From Bradyrhizobium sp. BTAi1 (GTDB lineage: Bacteria > Pseudomonadota > Alphaproteobacteria > Rhizobiales > Xanthobacteraceae): a stretch of 64,000 nucleotides of DNA. Positions within the stretch are counted from its first letter, which is position 1. Every line of letters starts with the position of its first letter. The notes below the pieces were generated by a model. The model did not search any database. It saw only the letters and a program-made list of their open reading frames with translations, and was not told the origin of the DNA. The position numbers and the translations under genes are program-made. This document shows positions 9,485-17,854 of this stretch, in pieces. The stretch covers positions 7,955,501 to 8,019,500 of the forward strand of contig NC_009485.1 of the NCBI RefSeq assembly GCF_000015165.1. Reading direction: 5' to 3'.

Positions 9485-10375
9485 TTAGCGCACAGTGGCC
9501 GGCTGGGCGATCGCCGGTGGCGCCACGGAGGCCTGCGCGCGATCATGCGGCAGATGATCGTTCATCGCCGACAATGCACAGAGCGCCAGCGAGCCCCACA
9601 CCGCGGCACTGAAATACAGCGACATCCAGGCGATCTCTTCCCTCCAGTGCTCGATGTCGTGGGTGACGGTCCAACGCGTCGCGGAATCGCGCAGGCCGAC
9701 CAGCGGGTGCAGCAGCGGCGTGCCGGCGGCGCGCTCGATCCGCCAGCGTTTCACATACATCGGCACATCGACCACGACGAGAAAGGCGAGATAGCAGGCG
9801 ATGCCGACAAGGCCGGCGATCAGCAGCCAGCGCACCAGGCCGTCGAACTCCGGCAACAGCCGACCGAGCCCGATGCCGACGAACAGGAAGGCGACGGCCC
9901 ACAGCGAGTTCTCGATCGCATTGTAGAGGAAGTTCTTGGTGACGACCGCGTACCAGGAGCAGATCTCGGCGACGACGATGATCGGCACGATGACGCGCGC
10001 CATGTTCACCGCGGTCTCGGCATCGGCGATCGCGCCGAGCTGCGCCAGAATGATGGCCCATTGCGCCGCGAAGGCGATCTCGGCGATGGTCGCGACGCTG
10101 CGGCCGACGAACACGCTCGACAGCCAGCTGTCGACAAGACAGATCCGCTGCACGTCGGCGCGCGGCAGCACCGAGCGGAAGGCGCAGCCGAACACATAGG
10201 CGGCCGACAGCGCCAGCATCGAGCTGGTGTCGGAGGAGTGGGTCACCGCGGCGCCACCGCCGCTGAGCTGCCGGTACAGGATGAACCAGAATGCGATGTT
10301 GGCGAAGCTGACCAGGGTCAGCATCGCCCACCACAGGGCGACCGGGTTCGACAAGGCTCGCGACTGCGCACGCAT
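9485..10375 (-). CDS. Unknown multi-pass membrane protein
   Basis: A 296-residue hydrophobic protein with about seven likely membrane helices, for example ALWWAMLTLVSFANIAFWF near the start, TAVNMARVIVPIIVVAEICS in the middle and WMSLYFSAAVWGSLALCAL near the end. A soluble loop, roughly residues 205-250, carries DIEHWREEIAW. The C-terminus is Ala/Pro-rich. ATG 10375 has GGAG six bases upstream, so it is preferred over TTG 10387. It is transcribed towards the repeat protein and away from gcd, so it is probably monocistronic. I recognise no family motif and assign no function. Confidence 0.78.
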   Translation of the reverse strand: MRAQSRALSNPVALWWAMLTLVSFANIAFWFILYRQLSGGGAAVTHSSDTSSMLALSAAYVFGCAFRSVLPRADVQRICLVDSWLSSVFVGRSVATIAEIAFAAQWAIILAQLGAIADAETAVNMARVIVPIIVVAEICSWYAVVTKNFLYNAIENSLWAVAFLFVGIGLGRLLPEFDGLVRWLLIAGLVGIACYLAFLVVVDVPMYVKRWRIERAAGTPLLHPLVGLRDSATRWTVTHDIEHWREEIAWMSLYFSAAVWGSLALCALSAMNDHLPHDRAQASVAPPAIAQPATVR

Positions 10376-10514
10376 CCGGCACTCCAATCTTCATGTGAAC
10401 GACATGTGATCGTATTAATTCTGTCATGTATCAGCAACCCGTTGCAGGCCCGGGGGGAAGCAAAAGACCGTGTGGAGGCAGCGGGCGGGGTAATGAACCG
10501 GAGCGTTCACGGGC

Positions 10515-10600
10515 CTCATGGTTCGAGACGCGCCGCGAGCTGGCGGTATCAGCAATCGCCAGACACAGGTGCGGCGCTTCTCACCATGAGGGTCACGCCC
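10515..10600. repeat. Palindromic intergenic repeat (CCTCATGG...CCATGAGG type)
   Basis: CCTCATGGTTCGAGACGCGC at the left and GCGGCGCTTCTCACCATGAGG-like sequence at the right form imperfect inverted arms around GGCGGTATCAGCAATCGCC, itself a small hairpin. This is a familiar dispersed element of these genomes. No coding signal. Confidence 0.65.
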
Positions 10601-10616
10601 CCGGCGTCATGCTACG

Positions 10617-10765
10617 CATTCAGTCCTCGTCCTGAGGAGACCGCCGCAGGCGGTCGTCTCGCAGGATGGCCACAGGAGATGCTGTCTCCCAGCAGGGAAC
10701 TTCCGCCCTGCCGCGCCGTTCATGACGCGACTGCGGCGTTGCGCCGCGCTTTGGTCATCCTCAGC
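10617..10765. repeat. Second palindromic repeat, just before gcd
   Basis: GTCCTGAGGAGACCGCCGC and GGCGGTCGTCTCGCAGGATG form one hairpin unit. A related arm, CTGCGGCGTTGCGCCGCGC then TTTGGTCATCCTCA, closes the element immediately before the gcd ribosome-binding site. With the repeat above it, most of the 402-base gap from 10376 to 10777 is explained; no gene is seen there. Confidence 0.55.
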
Positions 10766-10777
10766 CTGGAGAAGCAC

Positions 10778-13177
10778 ATGGCCGCTGCCCGCGATCTGCA
10801 GCGTGCACCGCTGCTGACCTTCACTGCCGTCATCGTCGGCCTGATGGGCCTTGCTTTGCTTGCCGGCGGCGCCTGGCTCGCGGCGATCGGCGGCTCGCTC
10901 TATTACGTCGTCGCAGGCGCCGCCCTGCTCGGCACCGCGTGGCTGCTGTGGCAGCGGCGGGCTGCGGCGTTGTGGCTGTATGCAGCGCTGCTGCTGGGCA
11001 CGATGATCTGGGCGATCTCTGAGGTCGGGCTGGATTTCTGGTCGCTGGCCCCGCGCGGCGACGTGCTGGCGCCGCTCGGCGTCTGGCTGCTGCTGCCGTT
11101 CATCACCGCGCATTTGGTCGGCGACATGCGCTCCGCGCGCTGGGGTTTGGTCGCGGTGCTCGCGGTCGCCTTGGTCGTGCTCGGCGCCGCGCTCCACGGC
11201 GATCGTTTCGGGGTCAATGGCGCTTTGCCGCAGGCTGCAGAGGCCTCGGCTGGCACCGACACCGCGCCGGCCGAGGCGAAAGCCGACTGGACCGCCTATG
11301 GCGCCAGCAATTTCGGCACCCGGTTCTCGAGCCTGAAGCAGATCACCGCGGACAACGTGAAGAACCTCCAACTCGCCTGGGAATTCCAGACCGGCGACCA
11401 CAAGGGCCCCGACGATCCCGACGAGTTCACCAACGAGGTAACGCCGCTGAAGATCGGCGATCTGCTCTACACCTGCTCGCCGCACCAGATCGTGTTCGCG
11501 CTGGACGCCGCCACCGGCAGACTGCGCTGGAGATTCGATCCCAAGATCGAGCACCACAAGAACTTCCAGCACATGACCTGCCGCGGCGTCGCCTATCACG
11601 AGACCAGGCCGGGCGCGGTCGATATCGCAGGCGCCGCGGCGCCGGCCGAATGCGCCAGGCGCATCTTCCTGCCGACCGATGACGGACGGCTGTTCGCGCT
11701 CGATGCCGCCAGCGGCAAGCCGTGCGAGGGTTTTGGTGCCCACGGCCAGATCGATCTCAAGGCCGGCAACGAGATCACCACACTCGGCTTCTACGAGGGC
11801 ACGTCGCCGCCGGTGGTCACCGACAAGGTGGTGATCATGGCGGGCGCCGTGATTGACAACTACTCCAACAAGGTGCCGTCGGGCGCGATCCGCGGCTTCG
11901 ACGTCTACACGGGCAAACTGCTGTGGGCGTTCGATCCCGGCAATCCCGATCCGAACGAGATGCCGTCGGCGACGCATCATTTCACGCCAGGCTCGCCGAA
12001 TGGCTGGAGCGTCGGCGCCGCCGACGAAGCGCTCGGCCTCGTCTACATCCCGCTCGGCTCGAGCTCGCCGGACATCTGGGGCGGCAATCGCTCGGCCAAC
12101 AATGAGCGCTACGATTCCGCGCTGGTGGCGCTCGACATCGCCACGGGAAAGCTGCGCTGGTCGTTCCAGAACGTGCATCACGATCTCTGGGACATGGACA
12201 TGCCGTCGCAGCCGAGCCTGGTCGACATGCCCGGCAAGGACGGCGTGGTGCCGGCGATCTACGTGCCGGCCAAGACCGGCAACATCTTCGTGCTCGACCG
12301 CCGCGATGGCCATCTGTTGGTCCCCGCGCCGGAGAAGCCGGTACCGCAGGGGGCTGCGCCCGGCGACCGGCTGTCGCCGACGCAGCCGTTCTCCGAGCTG
12401 AGCTTCCGCCCGCGCAAGGATCTCACCGGCGCGCAGATGTGGGGCACGACGATGTTCGATCAGCTCGCCTGCCGCATCATGTTCAAGCGGCTGCGCTATG
12501 AGGGGCCGTTCACGCCGCCGTCCGAGCAGGGCACGCTGGTGTTTCCCGGCGATTTCGGCATGTTCGAATGGGGCGGCATCGCCATCGATCCTGTGAGGAA
12601 GATCGCGATCGCCAATCCGCAATCGATCCCGTTCGTGTCGCGGCTGGTGCCGCGCGGCAAGGACAATCCGGCCGCGCCGAATTCGGCGCATCCGCCGGGC
12701 ACCGAGCTCGGCGTGCAGCCGATGTACGGCACGCCCTATGGCGTCGAGCTCGGCATCTTCCTGTCGCCGCTCGGCATCCCCTGCATGGCGCCGCCCTGGG
12801 GAAGTCTCGCTGCGATCGACCTGAAGACCAACCAGATCGTCTGGCAGCACCGCGTCGGCACCATCCGCGACCAGGCGCCGCTGCCGCTGCCGTTCAAGCT
12901 CGGCGTGCCGATGCTCGGCGGCCCGATGGTGACCGCGGGCGGCGTGGCCTTCCTGACCGGCACGATGGACGACTATATCCGCGCCTTCGACGTCAAGGAC
13001 GGCCGCCTGCTGTGGCAGGACCGGCTGCCCGCCGGCGGACAGTCCACGCCCATGACCTATGAGGCCGGCGGCAGGCAGTACATCGTGACCGTGGATGGCG
13101 GCCACGGATCGTTCGGCACCAGGCTCGGCGATTACGTCCGCGCCTATGCACTGCCGGGCAACGTCGCCAGCCGCTGA
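10778..13177 (+). CDS. gcd: Membrane-bound PQQ-dependent glucose dehydrogenase
   Basis: Oxidises glucose to gluconolactone on the periplasmic face and passes electrons to ubiquinone; needs PQQ and a divalent cation. ATG 10778 has GGAGAAG upstream and gives 799 residues, the usual length. The N-terminal 145 residues form about five membrane helices (TFTAVIVGLMGLALLAGGAWL and following). The rest is the PQQ beta-propeller, opening DWTAYGASNFGTRFSSLKQI and with typical blades such as FALDAATGRLRWRFDP and KLLWAFDPGNPD. The 3' end carries VTVDGGHGSFGT. The frame stays open far upstream only because of GC bias. A hairpin lies 59 bases after the stop. Gluconate made this way dissolves mineral phosphate. 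Confidence 0.94.
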   Translation: MAAARDLQRAPLLTFTAVIVGLMGLALLAGGAWLAAIGGSLYYVVAGAALLGTAWLLWQRRAAALWLYAALLLGTMIWAISEVGLDFWSLAPRGDVLAPLGVWLLLPFITAHLVGDMRSARWGLVAVLAVALVVLGAALHGDRFGVNGALPQAAEASAGTDTAPAEAKADWTAYGASNFGTRFSSLKQITADNVKNLQLAWEFQTGDHKGPDDPDEFTNEVTPLKIGDLLYTCSPHQIVFALDAATGRLRWRFDPKIEHHKNFQHMTCRGVAYHETRPGAVDIAGAAAPAECARRIFLPTDDGRLFALDAASGKPCEGFGAHGQIDLKAGNEITTLGFYEGTSPPVVTDKVVIMAGAVIDNYSNKVPSGAIRGFDVYTGKLLWAFDPGNPDPNEMPSATHHFTPGSPNGWSVGAADEALGLVYIPLGSSSPDIWGGNRSANNERYDSALVALDIATGKLRWSFQNVHHDLWDMDMPSQPSLVDMPGKDGVVPAIYVPAKTGNIFVLDRRDGHLLVPAPEKPVPQGAAPGDRLSPTQPFSELSFRPRKDLTGAQMWGTTMFDQLACRIMFKRLRYEGPFTPPSEQGTLVFPGDFGMFEWGGIAIDPVRKIAIANPQSIPFVSRLVPRGKDNPAAPNSAHPPGTELGVQPMYGTPYGVELGIFLSPLGIPCMAPPWGSLAAIDLKTNQIVWQHRVGTIRDQAPLPLPFKLGVPMLGGPMVTAGGVAFLTGTMDDYIRAFDVKDGRLLWQDRLPAGGQSTPMTYEAGGRQYIVTVDGGHGSFGTRLGDYVRAYALPGNVASR

Positions 13178-13235
13178 AGCGGGTTCCAGCTGCGCCCAGA
13201 ATGACGCGCCAAATTGTTGGTTTCGTCATGATGTC

Positions 13236-13258
13236 CCGGGTTCCCGCCTGGAACCCGG
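13236..13258 (+). terminator. Hairpin after gcd
   Basis: CCGGGTTC (13236-13243) pairs exactly with GAACCCGG (13251-13258) over a seven-base loop. There is no clear T run. A related GGGTTCCAG occurs at about 13181, so this may be part of a repeat rather than a dedicated terminator. Confidence 0.45.
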
Positions 13259-13405
13259 ACGGCCTTAAGCATCGGCTTCCGAAGCTCATGCATCACTCGA
13301 GGCTGTCGCGGCCGGTCGGGTTGACGCTTCGGTAACCGCGATGTCCATCGCGCAAAACCCGTCCTGCCGCGATGCGTAGCTCGCCTGCATGAGGGTTCAT
13401 TGCCG

Positions 13406-15478
13406 ATGCTGACGATCCTGTCCTGCCTGCCTGCCGATCACGATCTGCGTTACGTCGCCGCCGCGCTGCTGGTCTGCGGGCTCGGCTCGATTCTGTCGAT
13501 GCGGCTGCTCGCCCGCGTACGCCGCAACACCGGCCTTCGCCGCTTTCACCTGTTATTCCTGGCCGGCCTCGTCGCCGGCGGCACGGTGTGGACCACGCAT
13601 TTCGCGGCCATCCTCGGTTACGATGCGCCGGGACATCGCTCGTTCGAGGCAGGGCTCACCTTCGCCTCGCTCGGCCTCGCCGTCGTGTTTTCCCTGCTCG
13701 GCTTCTTCATCACCACGCGCACCCAGCGCGGGCCGCTGATCGAGGCCGGTGGCGCGGTGTTCGGCTTCGGCATTGCCGCGATGCACTACACCGGCATGAG
13801 CGCGCTCAATCTCGATGGCATCAAGACCTGGCACGCGCCGGCGATCTGGCTCTCGCTCGTGCTGGCGATGGGCTTCGGCGCCGTCGCCGCCAACCGCATC
13901 GCGCGCCCTGTGACGCGGTTCTGCAAGTATGGCGGCTCGCTGGCGATGGCGCTCGCGATCCTCAGTCTGCATTTCACCGGCATGGCCGCGCTGACCGTGG
14001 CGCCGATGGCCGGCCTCGACACCCCCGCGCAAGCGCTGCCGGACAGCCTGCTGCTGATCAGCATCGTCACCGGCATCGGCCTGATCATGGCGATGGCGGC
14101 CTCGGCCTACATGATCGACATGCAGGCGGCGCAGGAGGCGGTGGAGGGCTATCGGCAGCTGGCGCTGCAGGATCCACTGACCGGACTGCCCAACCGCAAC
14201 GGTCTCGGCCACCGGCTGGCGCCGCTGCTGGCGACAGGCGACGAAACCGCCCATCTCGTCGTGCTCGCGATCGACCTCGACCGCTTCAAGGACATCAACG
14301 ACGCGCATGGCCACGCCGCCGGCGACGCGGTGCTGAAGACCGTCGCCGAACGCATCGCGGCGACCTTGCAGCGGGGCGAGTTTCTGGCACGCATCGGTGG
14401 CGATGAGTTCGTTGCGGTCAAGAGCGAGATCTTCGCACGCACGGAAGCCGCGAAATTCGCCGACCGCATTCGCAGCCTGGTGCTCGCACCGGTCGATTGG
14501 GAGGAACGCAGCCTCTCGGTCGGCTGCAGCATCGGCATCGCGCTGCATCCCGAGCACGGCCTCACATCGGACGAATTGCTCACCCGCGCGGATCTGGCGA
14601 TGTACCGCGCCAAGAGCCTCGGCCAAGGCAAGATCTGCACCTATGAGCCGTCGATGGACGAAGCGAGCCGTCGTCGCGCCGAGCTCGCCATCGATCTGAA
14701 GCGCGCGCTGGTGCGCAACGAGTTCGAGCTGCACTACCAGGTGCAGAACGATACGCAGAGCGGCGAGATCATCGGCTTCGAGGCGCTGCTGCGCTGGAAT
14801 CATCCGGTGAAAGGCCGCGTGCCGCCGAATGATTTCATCCCGATGGCCGAGCAGACCGGTCTGATTGTCGACATCGGCGACTGGGTGATGCGCACCGCCT
14901 GCGCCACCGCGGCCAGCTGGAGCCAGCCGTTCAAGGTGGCCGTCAACGTCGCGCCGATGCAGCTCAATCACGACCTGCCGAAGCGTGTCGCGGAGGTGCT
15001 GCGCGAGACCGGCCTGGCGCCGGAGCGGCTCGAGATCGAGCTGACCGAGACCGGCATCATCGCCGACCGCCAGCACGCGCTGCAGGTGATGCAGGCGCTG
15101 AAGGCGATCGGCGTCACCGTGGCGATGGATGATTTCGGCACCGGCTATTCGTCGCTATCCACCCTCCAGGTGTTTCCGTTCGACAAGATCAAGGTCGACA
15201 AGAGCTTCATCCAGTCGGTCGAGACCAGCGTGCATGCCGCGGCGATCGTCAAGGCGACGTTGCTGCTCGGGCGCAGCCTCAACATCCCCGTACTGGCCGA
15301 AGGCGTCGAGACCGAGCAGCATCTCGCCTTCCTGCGCGAGGAAGGCTGCAGCAGCGTGCAGGGTTTCCTGTTCGGCAAGCCGATGCCGCAGGAGGCGATC
15401 CACCGGATGATCCGTGACGTCGGTGCCACGCAGGCGGTGGTCGCCGAGGTGGCTGTCAAGAACGCCGCGGCGGCGTAA
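13406..15478 (+). CDS. MHYT-GGDEF-EAL cyclic-di-GMP protein
   Basis: A 690-residue membrane protein. Residues 1-235 form a seven-helix MHYT sensor with the three signature motifs WTTHF (62-66), MHYTGM (126-131) and LHFTGM (188-193), proposed to bind a metal and sense a diatomic gas. GGDEF is intact (RIGGDEF, about 331-335) but no RxxD inhibitory site precedes it (the position reads QRGE). The EAL domain keeps EALLRW, the NVAP Asn, ELTETG, DDFGTGYSSL, KVDKSF and AEGVET. Both cyclase and phosphodiesterase could therefore be active. ATG 13406 is preferred (GAGGG ten bases upstream) over TTG 13400. Stand-alone gene. Confidence 0.92.
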   Translation: MLTILSCLPADHDLRYVAAALLVCGLGSILSMRLLARVRRNTGLRRFHLLFLAGLVAGGTVWTTHFAAILGYDAPGHRSFEAGLTFASLGLAVVFSLLGFFITTRTQRGPLIEAGGAVFGFGIAAMHYTGMSALNLDGIKTWHAPAIWLSLVLAMGFGAVAANRIARPVTRFCKYGGSLAMALAILSLHFTGMAALTVAPMAGLDTPAQALPDSLLLISIVTGIGLIMAMAASAYMIDMQAAQEAVEGYRQLALQDPLTGLPNRNGLGHRLAPLLATGDETAHLVVLAIDLDRFKDINDAHGHAAGDAVLKTVAERIAATLQRGEFLARIGGDEFVAVKSEIFARTEAAKFADRIRSLVLAPVDWEERSLSVGCSIGIALHPEHGLTSDELLTRADLAMYRAKSLGQGKICTYEPSMDEASRRRAELAIDLKRALVRNEFELHYQVQNDTQSGEIIGFEALLRWNHPVKGRVPPNDFIPMAEQTGLIVDIGDWVMRTACATAASWSQPFKVAVNVAPMQLNHDLPKRVAEVLRETGLAPERLEIELTETGIIADRQHALQVMQALKAIGVTVAMDDFGTGYSSLSTLQVFPFDKIKVDKSFIQSVETSVHAAAIVKATLLLGRSLNIPVLAEGVETEQHLAFLREEGCSSVQGFLFGKPMPQEAIHRMIRDVGATQAVVAEVAVKNAAAA

Positions 15479-15540
15479 CCGCAGACCTGGTGATGGTGAT
15501 TTCCTCGTTGCTGACTGGGCACCCGACCGCCAATGCAGGG

Positions 15541-15700
15541 CCACCCTCCCCTGGAGGGGGAGGGTCGATCGCACGCGCAGCGGGAGAGCGGGGTGGGGCG
15601 ATCTCTCCACAGACGCCGGTGCCAGAGGAGAGATCACCCCACCCCGTCTCACATTCCGCTTCGCTCATGCGAGACGACCCTCCCCCTCCAGGGGAGGGTG
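15541..15700. repeat. Palindromic repeat family A, copy 2
   Basis: CCACCCTCCCCTGGAGGGGG at the left and CCCCTCCAGGGGAGGGTGG at the right are near-perfect inverted arms. The inside holds GAGCGGGGTGGGGCGATCTC facing GAGATCACCCCACCCC. It lies between the convergent ends of the MHYT protein gene and the binding-protein gene. Confidence 0.88.
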
Positions 15701-15739
15701 GCAGCGGAACGTCCCGCGGAAGACCTTCCGTGGCGTGGG

Positions 15740-16972
15740 TTAGAACGTGCGGATGATCCTGAAATCCAGCCCGTCGGCGGCGGCGAGATGCATCGCCATT
15801 CCGGCGCGGCCTTGGCGGATGGCAACCTCGCCACGGGCACCGGAATAGACGATGTTGCGGCCGGCGGCGGCCAGCGGATGCAGGGACAGCGAACCGGCCC
15901 GCTCCGCGGCGGCCTTCAGGAAGCGCAGACCTTCATAGTTCGACTGACCGACCGAGCCGACCGGCGGCGCATCGACGCCGAACATCGCGGTGTACAGGCT
16001 CATGAACTCGTCATTGGCGCGGGAGCCGATGCAGTTGAAATAGCCCGAGGCGGAATACAGGTTCTCGGTGTTGTCGGCGCCGATGCCGAGCAGCACGGTC
16101 TCATCGACGGCGCCGGCCAGGCGCAGGGTGGTCGCGGCGAGGCCGGACTCGCCGAAAGCGCGGTTGAAGGTGATGCTGTCGGTGCCGATCAACGAGATCA
16201 ACACAACGTCGGGCCTGGTGGCGCGAATGCGCGCCAGATGCGCCTCGTGATCATCATGGCCGACCGGGACGAACTCCTCGCCGACGACATGGCCGCCGGC
16301 CTCGCCGATATAGATCTTGGTCTGGAGGTGCGATTGCCACGGCCAGACATAGTCGCTGCCGATCAGATACCAGCGCTTGGCGCCCTTGTTCTCGGCCAGC
16401 CAGTGAATGGCGGGGCGGGTCTGGCTGTGCGGCGTCTCGCCGATCGCCATCACCCCCGGCGTGCGTTCGCCGCCTTCATAGACCGGGGTGTAGACGTAAG
16501 GAATGCGGCCGCGGGTCAGCCGGCGCAGCGCCAGCCTGACGGCGCTGATATGCGAGCCCATCACGACGTCGATGTCGTCGAAGTCGAGCGCGTCCCTGGC
16601 GCGCGCAGCGACGTCCTCGACCGCCCCGCCGGAGTCGTAGAACGACAATTCGATCTCGCGGCCGAGAATGCCGCCGCGGCGGTTGATCTCGGACACCGCG
16701 AGCAGCGCGCTGTTGGTCGCCGCCGGGCCCCAGATGCCGGGTGAGCCGGAGAAGGTGAGAAAGTTGCCGATGCGCAGCCGGTTGCGCGCGCCGCGCCGTT
16801 CGGCGCGGTCAGGATCGAAGGGAGCGAGGAACGGAACGGCGCCCCGCCGGGGCGGGCTCCTGAACAGCAGGGATGGCGGCAGGCCGGGGCGCCCGGCCGT
16901 GACAGATCCTGTCGAGAGCACACCCACTCCTTGGCCCGCACCGTGGTTGGCCCACTGTGGGCCGGCGGTCAT
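15740..16972 (-). CDS. AmiC/UrtA-like substrate-binding protein without a signal peptide
   Basis: About 410 residues of the Peripla_BP_5/6 fold (Leu/Ile/Val-, urea- and amide-binding). The fold begins at RIGNFLTFSGSPGIWGPAAT near residue 67 and continues with SEINRRGGILGREIELSFYD, IPYVYTPVYEGGE and GSDYVWPWQSHLQTKI. This motif set is shared by amide sensor AmiC and urea binder UrtA. The first 65 residues are basic and proline-rich with no secretion signal, so a cytoplasmic AmiC-like sensor is possible. ATG 16972 has a weak ribosome-binding site; GTG 16921 has AAGGAG five bases upstream and may be the true start. It is divergent from the MarR gene and no permease is adjacent. Ligand unknown. 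Confidence 0.82.
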   Translation of the reverse strand: MTAGPQWANHGAGQGVGVLSTGSVTAGRPGLPPSLLFRSPPRRGAVPFLAPFDPDRAERRGARNRLRIGNFLTFSGSPGIWGPAATNSALLAVSEINRRGGILGREIELSFYDSGGAVEDVAARARDALDFDDIDVVMGSHISAVRLALRRLTRGRIPYVYTPVYEGGERTPGVMAIGETPHSQTRPAIHWLAENKGAKRWYLIGSDYVWPWQSHLQTKIYIGEAGGHVVGEEFVPVGHDDHEAHLARIRATRPDVVLISLIGTDSITFNRAFGESGLAATTLRLAGAVDETVLLGIGADNTENLYSASGYFNCIGSRANDEFMSLYTAMFGVDAPPVGSVGQSNYEGLRFLKAAAERAGSLSLHPLAAAGRNIVYSGARGEVAIRQGRAGMAMHLAAADGLDFRIIRTF

Positions 16973-17020
16973 ACGCCGTCAAAATCAGCACAGGTTCGAC
17001 AAATATCCTATTCGAAAATG

Positions 17021-17032
17021 TTGAATGTTCAA
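17021..17032. promoter_or_regulatory. Candidate operator between the binding protein and MarR genes
   Basis: TTGAA and TTCAA flank a TG centre in an AT-rich patch of the 135-base divergent region. Inverted repeats of about this size are typical MarR targets, so autoregulation is plausible. Inference only. Confidence 0.35.
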
Positions 17033-17107
17033 GAATTGGGATGCATATAGATCGGGCAGCAACTGCCGGACAATCATTCAATTCGGGACCCGCAAGCGAA
17101 GTTCACC

Positions 17108-17551
17108 GTGGCCAAATCGCCCCATCCCAACACCCCCCTCACCGAACACCTCGCCTACCTGCTCGCGCAAGCCAACCGGGAGATCAACCGGCAGTTGGAG
17201 ACACGCCTAAGCACGGAGGGCGTGCCCGTCGAGCAATGGCGCATCCTCAAGGTGCTCTCCGACGGCGAAGGGCATTCGATGGGTGATCTCGCCGAGGCGG
17301 TGCTGCTGAACCATCCGACCCTGACCAAGATGATCGACCGCATGGTGTCGGACTCCTTGGTCTACCGCCGCCAGGACGCCCATGACCGCCGCAAGGTGCT
17401 GATGTTCATCAGCGACCGCGGCAAGGCGCTGTGCAAGCGGCTGAACTCGCTCGCCGCCAGCCAGGAGGCGCATATCCTGGAGAATTACGGCGACAAGGCC
17501 ACCGGCGAGCTGAAGCGGCTGCTGGAGAACCTGATCGACGCGGCGAGCTGA
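17108..17551 (+). CDS. MarR family transcriptional regulator
   Basis: A 147-residue winged-helix protein. The recognition region reads VEQWRILKVLSDGEGHSMGD and LNHPTLTKMIDRMVSDSLVY, followed by the wing RRQDAHDRRKVLMFISDRGK. This is the MarR arrangement, including the DRRxxxxxxTxxG-like wing. MarR proteins usually repress a nearby operon and release DNA on binding an aromatic or CoA-linked ligand. The only available start is GTG 17108. The acyl-CoA synthetase lies 303 bases downstream on the same strand and the binding protein is divergent; both are candidate targets. Confidence 0.9.
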   Translation: MAKSPHPNTPLTEHLAYLLAQANREINRQLETRLSTEGVPVEQWRILKVLSDGEGHSMGDLAEAVLLNHPTLTKMIDRMVSDSLVYRRQDAHDRRKVLMFISDRGKALCKRLNSLAASQEAHILENYGDKATGELKRLLENLIDAAS

Positions 17552-17584
17552 CGGCACTCTGCTCGGCAGGCATTCAAGACCAAG

Positions 17585-17625
17585 CTCCATCCTCCCCGTC
17601 GCTGCGCGCTGCGCTCGCAATGACG
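17585..17625. repeat. Half copy of palindromic repeat family B
   Basis: GTCGCTGCGCGCTGCGCTCGCAATGACG matches one arm of the element seen complete at 22609-22685 and 34073-34146; no partner arm is present. The rest of the 303-base gap 17552-17854 shows no gene. Confidence 0.4.
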
Positions 17626-17854
17626 CGGAGTTCGGAGCGGTCTCGCGGCGCATCAAAGAGACTTGATCCCTGTTCGCCGACTTGCCTGCGGCAAATGTAT
17701 CGGCTTGCCCGGCAACGCCGGGATAGACGCAAGACGAATCCTCCCTCATCCTGCTCCATCACGATCGCGACGAACGGGCCGCACAGAGCCCGCGCGCGAC
17801 CACCGGCTGGACCATGTCCGGCCGGACGAGGACACGACACAGGGAGGACAGGCC

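Noticed and set aside
9545..10777. Open frame continuing 411 codons upstream of gcd
   Set aside because: It is antisense to a membrane protein gene and passes through repeats. The gcd ribosome site and family length place the start at 10778.
13389..13414. ATG at 13389 as start for the MHYT protein
   Set aside because: It is out of frame with the MHYT coding sequence and ends within eight codons.
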